From Pichia kudriavzevii (taxonomy: Eukaryota; Ascomycota; Pichiomycetes; Pichiales; Pichiaceae): DNA of 64,000 nt. This document shows, piece by piece, positions 9,589-18,543 of this stretch; the stretch's first letter is position 1; every line of letters begins with the position of its first letter. A model generated the notes under the pieces. That model had not been told where the DNA came from and made no database searches. It saw only the letters and a program-made list of their open reading frames with translations. The translations under genes were made by a program, and so were the position numbers. The stretch spans positions 1,178,001 through 1,242,000 of the forward strand of contig NC_042508.1 of NCBI RefSeq assembly GCF_003054445.1, given 5' to 3'.

Positions 9589-10866
9589 TCAGTTCTCTTT
9601 GCTTGCAAGGTTCTCTTCGGAGAAAACTTCGTTCGGTTCCATACCTAAAGTGGCCTTGTATTCCGATACTTTTTGTAATCTCCTATTCAAACCCAACTGT
9701 GCAGACTTACCAAGGACACCGGTAATCAAGTTGGTCGTTCTGTTGGAACTCGAGTTTGCAGGAATTGGATATGTGACCAAATTAGGATCCACATTGGTGT
9801 CGGTTATACCAATGGTTGGGATTCTAGCCTGGCTGGCTTCCTTGATTGCAACGGCTGCTAACTCTGGGTTCAAAATCACAATCAAATCTGGCTTGATGGT
9901 CTGGTTAGACTCATCACTCGAAAGTTCACGATGTGTTTCCAAGTCTTGCATATCGACCTCGTGTCTTGGCTTTGGGTTTTCTAATGCATTGGTGATTGTA
10001 CCAGGGATCCATTTACGGGCAACGTAGTAACCATTACAATTCTTGGCTGCTTCCTTGATGGACCTCAATTGTCCCACTTTTAACCCAAGAAATAGAATGA
10101 TACCACCATTTTCGGCAACTTGCTGGATGACTTTACAAGCCGACTTCAAGTACGAAATTGTCTTATCAAGGTCGATAATGTGCAGCCCCTTGTACTTCCC
10201 GTAAACAAAAGGTTGGAAATTTTGGTTGAATAATTCAGTCGATCTACCCAAATGTGCGCCAGATGCCATTAGTTTTTCAGCAGTCAATTGGTTGATACTC
10301 GGTGGATTTGTGATAAGTTTGTGTGGTTGGTAAACATTGACAATTTTCGAGCCCAAATCACCCATTATTTGTTGATGGTGTCTCTGTCTAATTGTCAATT
10401 CTGCCTTTGTGTATGGGGACAACGAGTCAGATGGTAATAGGTTTGGAAATCTGGACAATAAGGATGAGGTCGAAGTGAACTGTCTCTTGAGCTTGTCCTT
10501 ATTACCGTACAGATTTAATAGCTTCTGAAATCTCTCGCTGACAATCTCATCTCTATTCAGAGTTGGATCTGGTACACTGTTTAAGATTTCGTTGAACTGT
10601 CTCTCTGACATTTGAGCTATTTGCTCGAGGGGGCCATCTAGAGGCTGGTTGTATGCATCTAGAGTAGGAGCTCTAGATGTCGCAATTCCTGTTGAAGCCT
10701 CGAGTGTTGCCTCCTCCTGCTGCTGCTCCTGGTTACCTTCAACATTCACATTGGATGTTTCTGGTGAGTCTGTGGTCTTGGACGCTGTAGTAGACACCGT
10801 TGAGTTGAATCTACATGCAGATCTCGAAAGAAGTCGTAGCTGGCCACGGGCGGAATTCAACGACAT
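9589..10866 (-). CDS. MRP4: Mitochondrial small ribosomal subunit protein uS2m
   Basis: Component of the mitochondrial 37S subunit. The ATG at 10866 gives 425 residues and an N-terminus rich in Arg and Ser without acids (MSLNSARGQLRLLSRSACRF), a good matrix-targeting presequence. The 14 codons open upstream start only at TTG. The uS2 fold begins near residue 200 with LMASGAHLGRSTELFNQ and continues with YGKYKGLHIIDLDKTISYL. Then come GGIILFLGLKVGQ, ARKWIPGTITN, PDLIVILNPE and ARIPTIGITDTNVDP, all hallmarks of the S2 family. A polar insert rich in Gln/Glu (residues 30-60) and a 40-residue C-terminal tail are extra to bacterial S2. It is head to head with the mitochondrial LysRS gene. Confidence 0.95.
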   Translation of the reverse strand: MSLNSARGQLRLLSRSACRFNSTVSTTASKTTDSPETSNVNVEGNQEQQQEEATLEASTGIATSRAPTLDAYNQPLDGPLEQIAQMSERQFNEILNSVPDPTLNRDEIVSERFQKLLNLYGNKDKLKRQFTSTSSLLSRFPNLLPSDSLSPYTKAELTIRQRHHQQIMGDLGSKIVNVYQPHKLITNPPSINQLTAEKLMASGAHLGRSTELFNQNFQPFVYGKYKGLHIIDLDKTISYLKSACKVIQQVAENGGIILFLGLKVGQLRSIKEAAKNCNGYYVARKWIPGTITNALENPKPRHEVDMQDLETHRELSSDESNQTIKPDLIVILNPELAAVAIKEASQARIPTIGITDTNVDPNLVTYPIPANSSSNRTTNLITGVLGKSAQLGLNRRLQKVSEYKATLGMEPNEVFSEENLASKEN

Positions 10867-11336
10867 ACTTGTCTCCTTTGTTCTAAATGTGTATCCGTTC
10901 GTTGGCAAGGTCTCTCAAACTGCCCAATCTACAACTTCAACTACAAACGACGACGACAACTTTGAAAAATACAATTTGGAAAAGAAGAAGAAAATGAGAA
11001 ATTCCCAAAAATGCAGAAAAAAACAGGAAAAAAAATAAAAGAATAAAAAATATCAAAAATCTGTTCATGTTTACAATTTACTCTGCAATTTAAGTTTTTT
11101 TTTTGCACCGTGCACCACCAAGTCTTTAAATTCCTTGATAAATGAGCTATCTGTGTTAACGACAAAGAGAGACTACTAATATTGATACTGTTACTTTTCT
11201 TGTTGATATTTTTGTTGCCATTGTTGTTAAGACTATCATTTTTGAAACTACCACAGTTGTAGCTGCAGCCATTTCCTGTACCAATAACAGTATCAGTTGT
11301 TAGGCGTACTTACATCTTGCATTTCAAAAGAAAGCA
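10867..11336. promoter_or_regulatory. Divergent promoter shared by MRP4 and MSK1
   Basis: This 470-bp spacer separates two head-to-head genes for mitochondrial translation. It is AT-rich with short A- and T-runs (11025-11035, 11096-11104). No specific operator is recognised; shared regulation is inference from layout. Confidence 0.5.
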
Positions 11337-13052
11337 ATGTTGAGACAAGTTCAAAGTCTTCCCCGATTCCGTCTTGGCAGAACTGCCACATGGTTGTCTA
11401 GAAAGTATACAACAAACAGTGGTGCTCAAGCACTGAAAATCACCGAAGATTCGGATTTCGCATTTAGGAAAGACCATGTTGAAGGTCTCACTGCTGTCGA
11501 ACAAGACAGACAGTATTATCCGAGGTTGAGAGACGCTATTAGAGAGCTAGCAGATGATGCTACACACACCAAGATGCTAAGGGTCCCCGAATTCAGGTCA
11601 CTATATAGGGATGTCACACCGGAAAATATCAAGGAATTTGAAAACGACTCCAGATATCTACTGTGTGGGAAAATCACCAGCATCCGACGTGCAGGAAAGG
11701 GGTCTATGTTCATCGATATCAGGCAGGACTTTGATAGGGTGCAGTTGATTGTACACCATAAGGTGATGGATATAGATAAGGAGCAATTTCTGGACTTGCA
11801 CTCGGCATTCAGACCGGGAGATCAGGTCATTGCATTTGGAAATGTTGGTGTTACAAAAGTAGGAGAACTATCTTTGAAACTGGTGAAGCCATTGAAACTG
11901 GCAGCTCCTTCATTGCATCCTCTACCGCCCAGATTTAACGATGTTGGTAAGATAAATCAGAACCGAGTCGTTGATTATCTTGTTAATAAGGACAGCGTTG
12001 AAGTTATTCTGTTGAGGAGCCGAGTCATACAGTTGATTCGCCAGTTTTTGGAAGAGCGACAATTCATTAGTGTTGAAACACCAATTATATGCAGCGGTAA
12101 CAGTGGGGCCAACGCGACACCATTTGAGACGTCTTCACAGCATATTGAGAACTGGAAAGATGGGGAGAATGCCAAACTGAATCTGCGTGTGGCCCCCGAA
12201 CTATGGTTGAAGAAGCTCATCATTGCCGGGTTTGATAAAGTATATGAGATTGGGAAATCTTTTAGAAACGAGGGCATCGATGCCACACACAATCCGGAAT
12301 TTACCACTTGTGAATTTTACCAAACCTTTATTGGCCTGTCAGAGTTGATGGAGATGGGTGAAGAAATGATCATTTTTATCCTCAATAAAATCCTTCAAGA
12401 GTCTAGGTTCGAGCGATTCCATGAAACGGCTAGGGAGTTGTATGATAAAATCCAGTCAAATGGCGGTAAATTCAGAAGGCTGGAATTTTTAGACACTTTA
12501 GCCCAGGAGACAGGTGAATATCTAGCAAACAAAGACCTCAACAGGGAAGGTCTAGTGCGATATTACAATAAAATTGGACTGTCTAGACCAGACATCAATA
12601 GCATGAATGCAAGCGAACTCATCAATGAACTCTCTGAGAGATTTGTCGAACCCCAATGCAGTGGCAAAGCCAGTCAGGATGTAGGGGTTCCCACCTTTAT
12701 TTACAACATACCTGAGATATCGTCACCCTTGTCAAAGTCAGATTCCTCGAGTGGGATCAGTTACAGGTTCGAGATGTATATAGACGGACGTGAGTACATG
12801 AATGCATACGAGGAGGAAAACAACCCGTTCAAACAGAGAAGCAAGTTTAGCCAGCAGATGGAAAACCGTCTAGCCGGCGACAATGAATCTCTACTTCCTG
12901 ATGAACGATTTGTCGAGTTCATGGAGTGGGGGATGCCACCTACAGGCGGGTTTGGACTGGGGATTGACCGACTTGTCATGCGACTGGCGAGGCAGGCCAG
13001 GATCGAACGCGTGCTTTCATTTGGACGGATCACCGACGTGATTAAACAGTGA
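11337..13052 (+). CDS. MSK1: Mitochondrial lysyl-tRNA synthetase (class II)
   Basis: Charges mitochondrial tRNA-Lys. The 571-residue product has a basic presequence (MLRQVQSLPRFRLGRTATWLSRK). An OB-fold anticodon-binding domain follows (YLLCGKITSIRRAGKGSMF, then FDRVQLIVHHK). The class II core has motif 1 (RSRVIQLIRQFLEERQFISVETP in pieces), motif 2 (FRNEGIDATHNPEFTTCEF) and motif 3 (GGFGLGIDRLVMRLA). The motif 3 leucine at residue 541 is encoded by CTG (12957-12959). The insertion around residues 380-440 and overall length fit yeast Msk1 (576 residues). A Puf3-like element follows the stop. Confidence 0.96.
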   Translation: MLRQVQSLPRFRLGRTATWLSRKYTTNSGAQALKITEDSDFAFRKDHVEGLTAVEQDRQYYPRLRDAIRELADDATHTKMLRVPEFRSLYRDVTPENIKEFENDSRYLLCGKITSIRRAGKGSMFIDIRQDFDRVQLIVHHKVMDIDKEQFLDLHSAFRPGDQVIAFGNVGVTKVGELSLKLVKPLKLAAPSLHPLPPRFNDVGKINQNRVVDYLVNKDSVEVILLRSRVIQLIRQFLEERQFISVETPIICSGNSGANATPFETSSQHIENWKDGENAKLNLRVAPELWLKKLIIAGFDKVYEIGKSFRNEGIDATHNPEFTTCEFYQTFIGLSELMEMGEEMIIFILNKILQESRFERFHETARELYDKIQSNGGKFRRLEFLDTLAQETGEYLANKDLNREGLVRYYNKIGLSRPDINSMNASELINELSERFVEPQCSGKASQDVGVPTFIYNIPEISSPLSKSDSSSGISYRFEMYIDGREYMNAYEEENNPFKQRSKFSQQMENRLAGDNESLLPDERFVEFMEWGMPPTGGFGLGIDRLVMRLARQARIERVLSFGRITDVIKQ

Positions 13053-13916
13053 CACAACTGTCATCATGTCTATACCTGTAAATACGTGGATATACATACA
13101 TATATATACTTAAATAAACTTATATATAGCTTAACCCTTAAATTTCAATTATATTGCCCCTTTCGGAAATTTTTACGCCCCTCACAGATTGTTACTGTAA
13201 TGGAAAAATTAAACCTGCCTAATTTAGACACTCGTCGAAAAATGAGAAGCAGCTCACAAATGAGAGTGCCTTTTAAAGTCTCCCTTTAAACCACTTCTTC
13301 CAGGAGTGTTTCTAGTTTTGTTTTCTTTCTGAGGTGTCCTTAGACAGCGGCAATCACTACTCACAAACAGTTGCTTCCACTAGAACCTGCAATTGCTCTT
13401 CTTGCAAAGATAGTGGCTCACAATCTGTCATAGTGAAACAAAATATACTCTGACTATCACACACACACCGACACACATTTCCACATATACATCCACACAT
13501 AAATTGAATACACTTTTCCATCAAACACAGAACAGCTTAGAATAATAAGAACCAGTTTTCGTCACCTTCGTTTTACCTATTTCATTTCATAAACTCTTAT
13601 TTTGCCTTCTTTCAATTCGTTTGTTTTTTGTCTTTTATTCTTTTTGCCTTATTTTTATTTTGTCTTTCCAACCCTTTGTTATTCTTGTCTGAAAGAGCTT
13701 AGCTTCAACACTTGTTTTTTCCCCTTTCTTCAAATAGCCTGTTATTAAGAGATTTTTTTTTTTCCATTCTTCCTGCTCATTATTTCCTTCACTTTGGGCC
13801 TAGTTTCTTATTTCATTTTACCAATTTGGTTTTTATTTTGTTTTCTTTTTTCCTGAAGCATCACACTGCATTTTTATTCATACTAGCTTAGCCAATATCT
13901 TAAATCACCTTCTGTC
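13053..13916 (+). promoter_or_regulatory. MSK1 3' end and long ATG-free leader of the cyclin gene
   Basis: The first ~200 bp hold the MSK1 3' UTR. From 13263 to 13916 the plus strand contains no ATG, and it becomes strongly pyrimidine-rich from about 13600 on. This points to a long transcribed leader without upstream open frames. S. cerevisiae CLN3 instead has a repressive upstream ORF. A CA-rich patch lies at 13455-13500. Confidence 0.55.
13077..13084 (+). promoter_or_regulatory. Puf3-type RNA element in the MSK1 3' UTR
   Basis: CCTGTAAATA places UGUAAAUA at 13077-13084, 24 nt after the MSK1 stop, with the C at position -2 that Puf3 favours. Puf3 binds mRNAs of mitochondrial translation proteins in yeasts. 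The match is exact; binding is inference. Confidence 0.55.
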
Positions 13917-15533
13917 ATGGCTCATACTTGTCGCACTTCTCAAACAATGAATTATAGACGACAACTCTCGGAACAAGAACAATACAATGCAGAAATGGTT
14001 AGAATGGTTGAAAAAAGAAACCATCATTTGGCAGTTGTCGAATACAGAAACGATATCCATAATCATATAGTCAATTTAGATTTGGATCTAGAAGAAAACG
14101 TAATTATTGATCCGCATCAAGATCAAGTTAAAATACTAAGACCAATGATTTTGAATTCTCTGTTGGATGTATGCTATAGACTAAATTGGACGTCGTCTAC
14201 TTTTTCCTTGGCAGTTCATCTATTTGACTACTACACCTCCAATACAACCATTGACATAAGTAATTGCAGATTGATTGGATTTTGCTGCCTATGGATATCT
14301 TCTAAATATAATGAAAATAAACCAAAGGGTAACATCTTAAATGCTTTGATTAAGAGATCTGGTCATGATCAAAGCGCTAAACAAACTTTCCTAAAGATTG
14401 AGCTGGATATACTGAAAACTAGGCATTGGGATTTGTCCTATCCGACGCCTGAGTTATTCCTAGATGTCTTTTTAAATATAGGAGAACCGAATAACACTGA
14501 AAGACGATTGGGTTCATTATTTCTATGTGATATTGCCCTCTTCAGTATAGATATTGTTTCAAATTACTCATCAAGCTCAATTGCTGCTTCATCCATCATG
14601 ATTACTAATTTTGCAATGCTAAATCTAAGGTTGAAACACATACGTCAACACAGATTCGATGAACTAGAGAGCTTAATCTTGAACCAAGTTGTCAAGTTGG
14701 AATCTTCGATCAAACTGAAGTACTTAGATAGTAAAGTGATATCTCATAAGAATAACAACGTCGTTATCCATAACTTGATTTATTTAGCCCAATGTTTTGT
14801 TAAACAAAAAGAGGAGGAGAAGGAACAACTAAAAAAGTTGAAAGATTTTGATCTAAATCCAAACATGTATTACAATTCAAATGGCTATTTATTGAATACT
14901 AGCTTGAATGAAAATGGCAATTTATCTTTCTTCCCAATTTCGCCAATTGCTTCGCCTACCACTTTACCCAACAATTCTTTTGTTAGGTCGACGGGTGATG
15001 ATTCGCCTCAAATGGTTTATTCCAAAGATGATATGTCAAACGGTAGACATTCAAGGTCGCAATCTATGAGGAGTACAATATTGCCCACTCCCGGTACAAC
15101 CCCCACTGCATCCTTCAATTTGGTTAACAGTTCTTCAAACTCATCATTATCTACTTCTACTTCTTCTTCCTCGGTGTCATCTAATTTGAACGACAATCCA
15201 AACGAACTGAATCCAGAGTTTGGCCAGTATCAAAAATACTATCATACTCCACAAATATATACTCCTGTTCAGTTATTACCTCATCCGTTACTGTATTCAC
15301 ATAGTCATTTACATAACCATCATTTGTCTCTATCCTCACATCCTTCATACTCTCAACGTTTTGAGTTCAGTCGATCGACGACACCAGAAAACATGACCAA
15401 AGGGGTTAACATCAACTCTAGGCAAAAGTACCAAAGGACTTTACCTGTATTGACACGTTCAAGAGCAAGGGAGTTCGTTGGTAACGTTGGAAATGAGGTG
15501 GTAGAAAGTGAACCTAAAAGGAGAAGAATTTAG
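13917..15533 (+). CDS. CLN3: G1-type cyclin, Cln3-like
   Basis: Likely activates the cyclin-dependent kinase Cdc28/Cdk1 in G1. The 538-residue product starts MAHTCRTSQTMNYRRQL. A cyclin box spans about residues 65-195 (DQVKILRPMILNSLLDVCYRL, LFDYYTSNTTI, GFCCLWISSKYNE, ELDILKTRHWDLSYPTPE). A second helical part follows to about 265. The C-terminal half is Ser/Thr/Pro/Asn-rich with many SP/TP sites (LPTPGTTPT, RSTTPENM), as in the unstable PEST tails of Cln3. It ends in a basic patch (SEPKRRRI) that could be a nuclear signal. A G1 cyclin is well supported. CLN3 rather than another Cln is my best guess from the tail and the long leader. Confidence 0.8.
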   Translation: MAHTCRTSQTMNYRRQLSEQEQYNAEMVRMVEKRNHHLAVVEYRNDIHNHIVNLDLDLEENVIIDPHQDQVKILRPMILNSLLDVCYRLNWTSSTFSLAVHLFDYYTSNTTIDISNCRLIGFCCLWISSKYNENKPKGNILNALIKRSGHDQSAKQTFLKIELDILKTRHWDLSYPTPELFLDVFLNIGEPNNTERRLGSLFLCDIALFSIDIVSNYSSSSIAASSIMITNFAMLNLRLKHIRQHRFDELESLILNQVVKLESSIKLKYLDSKVISHKNNNVVIHNLIYLAQCFVKQKEEEKEQLKKLKDFDLNPNMYYNSNGYLLNTSLNENGNLSFFPISPIASPTTLPNNSFVRSTGDDSPQMVYSKDDMSNGRHSRSQSMRSTILPTPGTTPTASFNLVNSSSNSSLSTSTSSSSVSSNLNDNPNELNPEFGQYQKYYHTPQIYTPVQLLPHPLLYSHSHLHNHHLSLSSHPSYSQRFEFSRSTTPENMTKGVNINSRQKYQRTLPVLTRSRAREFVGNVGNEVVESEPKRRRI

Positions 15534-16073
15534 TAAAGGATAAAGAAATCCACTCCTACTTAGCTGAACCAAACAATCAATCGTTCATCTAAGCTCTCAA
15601 TCAGCAAATTCGGCTAAGATCAAAAACACTTTACTCAAAAAATAAAAATAAATAAATACATAGTATATATGGAAACTATAGGAAAAGTTATAGAGAAAAA
15701 TTAAACTTTAAAAAAAAACAATCATTACATTGCATTCATGTTGGCTTTTCCTCGTCATTTTTCTAAACATTACAGTGTTTCCTGCACTATTTCTTTTTCG
15801 TTCAACTTATTCATTTTGACCAATGAACGATTTTTGTTCTTTCAGCTTTTCTGTCTCCTTCTGCTCTCTAGCTCTCTATCTTTATCATGGTATGGGACCA
15901 TGGTTTATATATAGGTTTTCCCGAATAACATATATCGAAACTAAGCAAGAATTCATATTCAGATAAAATTATGGGCCGCGTATATGAACATGATTTTGAA
16001 TATTCACATCGTAGACAATGCCAGAACTTTGAAGGCATACATTCTTGCTCCTTCTTGATCAGCAACTGTAATA
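15534..16073. other. Intergenic region between cyclin gene and YLF2
   Basis: AT-rich, with an A-run and TATA-like stretch (15640-15720) suited to the cyclin gene's 3' end. The inverted repeat ATGGTATGGGACCAT lies at 15887-15901. No gene recognised. Confidence 0.5.
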
Positions 16074-17294
16074 ATGAGACTCGCATATCAGGTTCGACTT
16101 TATGCGTCGTCACCAACGGCGAAAACTACAAAAGTTCCGAAGAAACTATTTGGACGTCCCTCCAATAACCTAACTAGTGGTATCGTTGGTTTAGCAAACG
16201 TTGGTAAATCTACATTCTTCCAAGCAATTACAAAGTCAACTTTGGGAAATCCGGCAAATTATCCATTTGCTACTATCGAACCTGAAGAAGCACGGGTTTT
16301 GGTTCCTAGTGCTGAATTAGATAATTTGGCCAAGTTATATGGATCGAAAAAGAAGATCCCGGCAATTCTGAAAATTTTTGACATTGCAGGGTTAGTACGT
16401 GGCGCATCTGACAACAAAGGTTTAGGTAATGCATTTTTGAACGACATTCGTTCAGTCGATGGAATATTCCAAGTTGTCCGTGCTTTCAAGGATACAGAGA
16501 TCACGCACATTGAAGGTGGTGTTGATCCAGTGAGAGATTTAACAATCGTTCAGGATGAGTTAATCTTAAAGGATATGGAATTCATTGAAAATTCAATTGA
16601 AAAACTAGAGGTTCAGTTAAAACACAAAGGCAATAAGCAGATTCATGAATTATCATCAATGGAAAACCAACTAGAAGCTTTGAATATTTCTTATGAGCTA
16701 TTGATGGAAGGTCAGAAAATTATAAATAAGAAAGACTGGAAGGATGACCATATTGATGCTTTAAATATGCATAATCTATTGACTGCAAAGCCAAGTGTTA
16801 TATTGGTAAACGTTAGTGAGAGTGACTATTTGAGTCAATCAAACGAGTACCTTGATGATATTAAAAACTGGGTCAATGAATTTTCCCCAGATTCGTCAAT
16901 AATTCTTTTCTCTGCAGATTACGAAACAAACTTAAGTAATTTGGATGATAGTAAATCCTATGAGTCCAGCTCAGCTTTACCGCTGATCATTCAAGAAATG
17001 AGAAAGGCCCTAAACTTAATTAGTTTTTATACCTGTGGTGATATAGAAGCTCGTCAGTGGACAATTAGGCAGAATACCTCATGTCCAAAGGCAGCAGGTG
17101 TGATTCATACCGATTTTGAAAAGACTTTCATTAATGCAGAACTAATAAAGTATGAAGATGTTAAAAATTTGGCTCCTCCGTTTGACGAAAAGACGCTAAA
17201 GACAAAGGGAAAAATCCAGCGTGTTGGTAAGACTTATATTGTTGAAGATGGAGATATCCTGCATTTTAAGGCTGCTGCTGCTAAAAAGAAGTGA
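16074..17294 (+). CDS. YLF2: YchF/Ola1-family P-loop GTPase, probably mitochondrial
   Basis: Member of the Obg-related YchF family of nucleotide-dependent translation-associated factors. In the 406 residues, G1 is GLANVGKST (39-47) and G3 lies in DIAGLVRGASDNKGLG. The family's altered G4 reads NVSESD. The C-terminal TGS domain contains FYTCGDIEARQWTI and ends with the conserved block GVIHTDFEKTFINAE. The first ~30 residues are basic and acid-free (MRLAYQVRLYASSPTAKTTK), unlike cytosolic Ola1, so I favour the YLF2 (YHL014C) lineage and import into mitochondria. In S. cerevisiae its neighbour is OTU2, as here. UGUAUAUA follows the stop at 17305-17312. Confidence 0.88.
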   Translation: MRLAYQVRLYASSPTAKTTKVPKKLFGRPSNNLTSGIVGLANVGKSTFFQAITKSTLGNPANYPFATIEPEEARVLVPSAELDNLAKLYGSKKKIPAILKIFDIAGLVRGASDNKGLGNAFLNDIRSVDGIFQVVRAFKDTEITHIEGGVDPVRDLTIVQDELILKDMEFIENSIEKLEVQLKHKGNKQIHELSSMENQLEALNISYELLMEGQKIINKKDWKDDHIDALNMHNLLTAKPSVILVNVSESDYLSQSNEYLDDIKNWVNEFSPDSSIILFSADYETNLSNLDDSKSYESSSALPLIIQEMRKALNLISFYTCGDIEARQWTIRQNTSCPKAAGVIHTDFEKTFINAELIKYEDVKNLAPPFDEKTLKTKGKIQRVGKTYIVEDGDILHFKAAAAKKK

Positions 17295-17304
17295 GGAAAC
17301 TCAA

Positions 17305-17312
17305 TGTATATA
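17305..17312 (+). promoter_or_regulatory. Puf-type UGUAUAUA element in the YLF2 3' UTR
   Basis: UGUAUAUA occurs 10 nt after the YLF2 stop. It fits UGUANAUA but is less specific than UGUAAAUA. The same 8-mer follows ASA1 at 45932-45939, a gene with no mitochondrial role that I know of. Confidence 0.3.
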
Positions 17313-17365
17313 GATGATCATGCTACTAATTGGAGGTAATTTCGCTGTCATTAATAATACACTGT

Positions 17366-18283
17366 TTATAGATCATGTAAAGAATTATAATGTTCACCTA
17401 ATCCAAAGGCGTGTTGATAATATACTAACTTAAGTTCTGGATTAGACCCTTGTTCATTCATACGCAACGGTGCTCTACCGCTCATCATGACGGAAATTGG
17501 ACAATCATAAACTTTAGACAATGCCAGAATTTCTAAATCGCCACCCCACATGGCAGTATTAACAATTTGATCAACATAATCATCAATGTTTTTCATTGTC
17601 ATGGTTTCTTCATCAAATAAGAAAGGAATAAAATCATCTGAGTTAGCTATTATATAATCACCTGCCTCTTTACGTAACTGTTGAACTGTTGCTTTGATGC
17701 CATGACGTACTTTTAGCTGATCAGCAATGGATGAGAATAAGCAATGGCCGTCAGGAATAATTTCAACCTGTTTGACACTTTGCATATCACACAGTTCCTG
17801 TAAGTTTCTCAGTTCAATTCCACGCAAATCAGGTTGCTTATCTTGCTCTTTCCTAGCTTCATCCTGTATTCGTTTGATTTCTGCTTCTCTTTTAGCCAAT
17901 CTTTCCTTCTGTCTGTTTTTCTTTTTCGTCTTTCCACCGTTGGAGATGGCTGATGTTTGTGCTGGCTTGGGGGGGTCCTCTTTAGAAGCTAACTCTAGCT
18001 GGGCAAGCAATTTTTCTGGCGTTAGTTCTTCATCACTATCCTCTTCTTTTCCCTCCGGTACACCTTGGTTTTCCAAAACTTGACCAGCGCCAGCTTTAAA
18101 GGCCTTCAATTCTTCTTCGTGTTTTCTTTTAAGACTTTCTTCTAATTCTTTAATTTCCTTAAGGACTGTTTTACGTGTATTTTTGTTAGCCTGTTTCTTC
18201 ATACCGGTAATTCGGCCAGTGAGCTCTTTAGATTCCCGTTTGTGTCTCAACAGCATTGACTCCTCATTTTCAATACAATCCAT
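17366..18283 (-). CDS. OTU2: OTU-family deubiquitinase Otu2
   Basis: Cysteine protease that removes ubiquitin; yeast Otu2 acts on ribosomes during 40S recycling. The ATG at 18283 gives 305 residues (S. cerevisiae 307) and the conserved start MDCIENEES. The nine codons upstream are open only from a GTG. The N-terminal half is a charged coiled coil (residues 10-70 and 120-150). The OTU domain begins near 170, with the catalytic loop PDGHCLFSSIADQL (Asp178, Cys181) and the C-terminal histidine in EHYNSLHDL (His298). It converges with YLF2; the two are also neighbours in S. cerevisiae, a conserved linkage. Confidence 0.95.
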   Translation of the reverse strand: MDCIENEESMLLRHKRESKELTGRITGMKKQANKNTRKTVLKEIKELEESLKRKHEEELKAFKAGAGQVLENQGVPEGKEEDSDEELTPEKLLAQLELASKEDPPKPAQTSAISNGGKTKKKNRQKERLAKREAEIKRIQDEARKEQDKQPDLRGIELRNLQELCDMQSVKQVEIIPDGHCLFSSIADQLKVRHGIKATVQQLRKEAGDYIIANSDDFIPFLFDEETMTMKNIDDYVDQIVNTAMWGGDLEILALSKVYDCPISVMMSGRAPLRMNEQGSNPELKLVYYQHAFGLGEHYNSLHDL

Positions 18284-18543
18284 GATATGTTGTCTGTGAT
18301 ACAATAGCACTACACCGAAAGATAAATGAACTACGAAAAACGATTATACTTATAAAGTAATAATCAACCTTTACGTAGTAGATTTCAGTTTTCGAGAAAG
18401 GCTGATTTTTTTTTTTAAAAATAATAAGAGAAAAAAATTGAATGTAATAAAGAAAACACAAATCGTGGATTCTTTACCAAACTGCATAATTATATATCTA
18501 CTCGTTGTAAAGTCTTCAGCAAAAAGCTATATCAGATCAAAAC

